NCBI RefSeq assembly: GCF_001418005.1
Contig: NZ_LIOL01000018.1
Span: forward strand, 1 to 34,272
DNA: 34,272 bases
DNA from: Chelatococcus sambhunathii
GTDB taxonomy: Bacteria; Pseudomonadota; Alphaproteobacteria; Rhizobiales; Beijerinckiaceae
Reading direction: 5' to 3'
Numbering within the stretch: position 1 is the first letter of the stretch; each line of letters opens with the position of its first letter. The translations under genes were made by a program, and so were the position numbers. Shown here piece by piece: positions 33,626-34,272 of the stretch. A model generated the notes under the pieces. It had not been told where the DNA came from. It searched no databases and saw nothing but the letters and a program-made list of their open reading frames with translations.

Positions 33626-33940
33626 TCAGAAGAAATGCTGACTAGCTGCCTGTCCGGCCGTCCCAGGTGAAATCAGGTCGGCCAGTTCCTCAAGAAGAGG
33701 TCTTAGCTTCCCATGATCGACCCTCGCCATGCCTCTCTCGATCGACGAACTCCAATGACCCTCGCGATATAGCGTCGCGGCGCGACCGCGGATCTCGCGC
33801 GCCGCGTGATCTCTAACCCCCTGGTCGGGAAGCCCGCCAGCCACGAGGCGCTTGGTGATTTCCGTCCTGAGTTTCACGACTACTAAGCCAGACTCATCAA
33901 GTAGCGCCAGCACAGCCAAGCCATACATCGAACGTTCGAG
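33626..33940 (-). pseudogene. Hypothetical gene, 5' end cut by an IS insertion
   Basis: An open frame of about 100 codons with regular composition (LALLDESGLVVVKLRTEITKRLV, AATLYREGHWSSSIERG, LRPLLEELADLI). It is read in frame through the internal ATG at 33928 up to the IS end at 33940/33941, and no ribosome site precedes that ATG, so the true 5' end was probably lost to the IS. I do not recognise the family. It is convergent with the integrase gene. Confidence 0.45.
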
Positions 33941-33964
33941 TGACGTGCTCCCCGTTTTGTCCCC
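33941..33964 (-). repeat. Terminal inverted repeat of the right IS3-family element
   Basis: TGACGTGCTCCCCG and the following bases stand just outside the transposase stop, in the place of the element's right end. The sequence is of the same type as the end of the left IS (TGACCTGCCCCCC). The element's other end lies outside the window. Confidence 0.6.
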
Positions 33965-33966
33965 GT

Positions 33967-34272
33967 CTATAGGTTAGCCCTGTTCATGTTGTGGTCCGAT
34001 CTGGACCGGGTTGCAAATTCGTTCGGGGTGAGCCCATCGAGGCTCGTGTGTGGGCGATTCACATTGTAGTCGATCCTCCATTCTTCGATGCTGTTGCGGG
34101 CTTGCCGGTAGCTGGTGAAGAGCCGTTCGTTGAGGCACTCATCGCGTAGCCGACCATTGAAGCTTTCCACGAAGCCGTTCTGCATCGGCTTGCCCGGCGC
34201 GATGTAGTGCCATTCGACCTGCCGATCCTCCTGCCACGCCAGGATGGCATTCGAGGTCAGCTCGGTGCCGTT
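33967..34272 (-). CDS. IS3-family transposase OrfB, C-terminal part (cut by window end)
   Basis: The C-terminal part of a DDE transposase. It is open to the window end, so the N-terminal part is outside. [20 protein letters not shown] holds the catalytic Glu, followed by [18 protein letters not shown]. The reading frame is intact to the TAG at 33967. It belongs to the same broad family as the left-end transposase but differs in sequence, so it is another element. It points inward, opposite to the left one. Confidence 0.9.
   Translation of the reverse strand, partial: NGTELTSNAILAWQEDRQVEWHYIAPGKPMQNGFVESFNGRLRDECLNERLFTSYRQARNSIEEWRIDYNVNRPHTSLDGLTPNEFATRSRSDHNMNRANL

Overview
This is a GC-rich alphaproteobacterial window, most likely from the Hyphomicrobiales (Rhizobiales). 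The evidence is its composition, a DctPQM TRAP locus with DUF2848 and DUF1445 partners, FixK/FNR-type boxes in front of stress genes, and TraG and RepA relics of the rhizobial plasmid/ICE type. It has a chromosomal core of about 13.8 kb between two mobile or defence regions, and IS3-family transposase ends at both margins.

Left region (1-11072): an island lying against the 3' end of a tRNA-Arg(CCG). It starts with an IS3-family end, then a mosaic ORF in which pieces of a plasmid replication initiator (RepA), a conjugation coupling protein (TraG) and a TatD/QatD-like nuclease are joined in one frame. Next is a tight minus-strand defence operon: a Phd/YefM-like regulator, a C5-cytosine methyltransferase, a Vsr endonuclease, a GHKL/MutL-like ATPase, a Z1-domain ATPase, a DUF4420 PD-(D/E)XK-like protein and an AIPR protein. 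From the methyltransferase onward every junction overlaps, so translation is probably coupled. The set resembles the MutL-Z1-AIPR (mza-type) defence systems. The DUF4420 gene carries a one-base frameshift in a six-T run.

Core (11073-24950): on the minus strand are terC, a gamma-glutamyltransferase, deoC and an amidase. On the plus strand are a LysR regulator, a TRAP transporter (dctP, dctQ, dctM), a DUF2848 protein and a DUF1445/D-glutamate-cyclase-like protein. Together they look like a carboxylate or amide catabolic locus. The terC leader can fold so that its ribosome binding site is buried. Then come an O6-alkylguanine methyltransferase, two universal stress proteins and an Hsp20, with TTGA-N6-TCAA-type boxes suggesting low-oxygen control of the stress genes.

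Right region (25246-34272): a three-gene unit of a second Phd/YefM-like protein, a beta-class (type III-like) methyltransferase and a helicase/nuclease. It is followed by a 14-bp tandem repeat, a terminator and the 3' part of an initiator tRNA (fMet). That fragment is the left junction of another island, which carries an ArsR-SRPBCC-DUF6157 operon, a DUF5946 gene, a second SRPBCC gene remnant, a P4-type tyrosine integrase and an IS3-family insertion cutting a hypothetical gene. The most notable theme is that two unrelated restriction/defence operons each begin with a closely related, toxin-less Phd/YefM protein.
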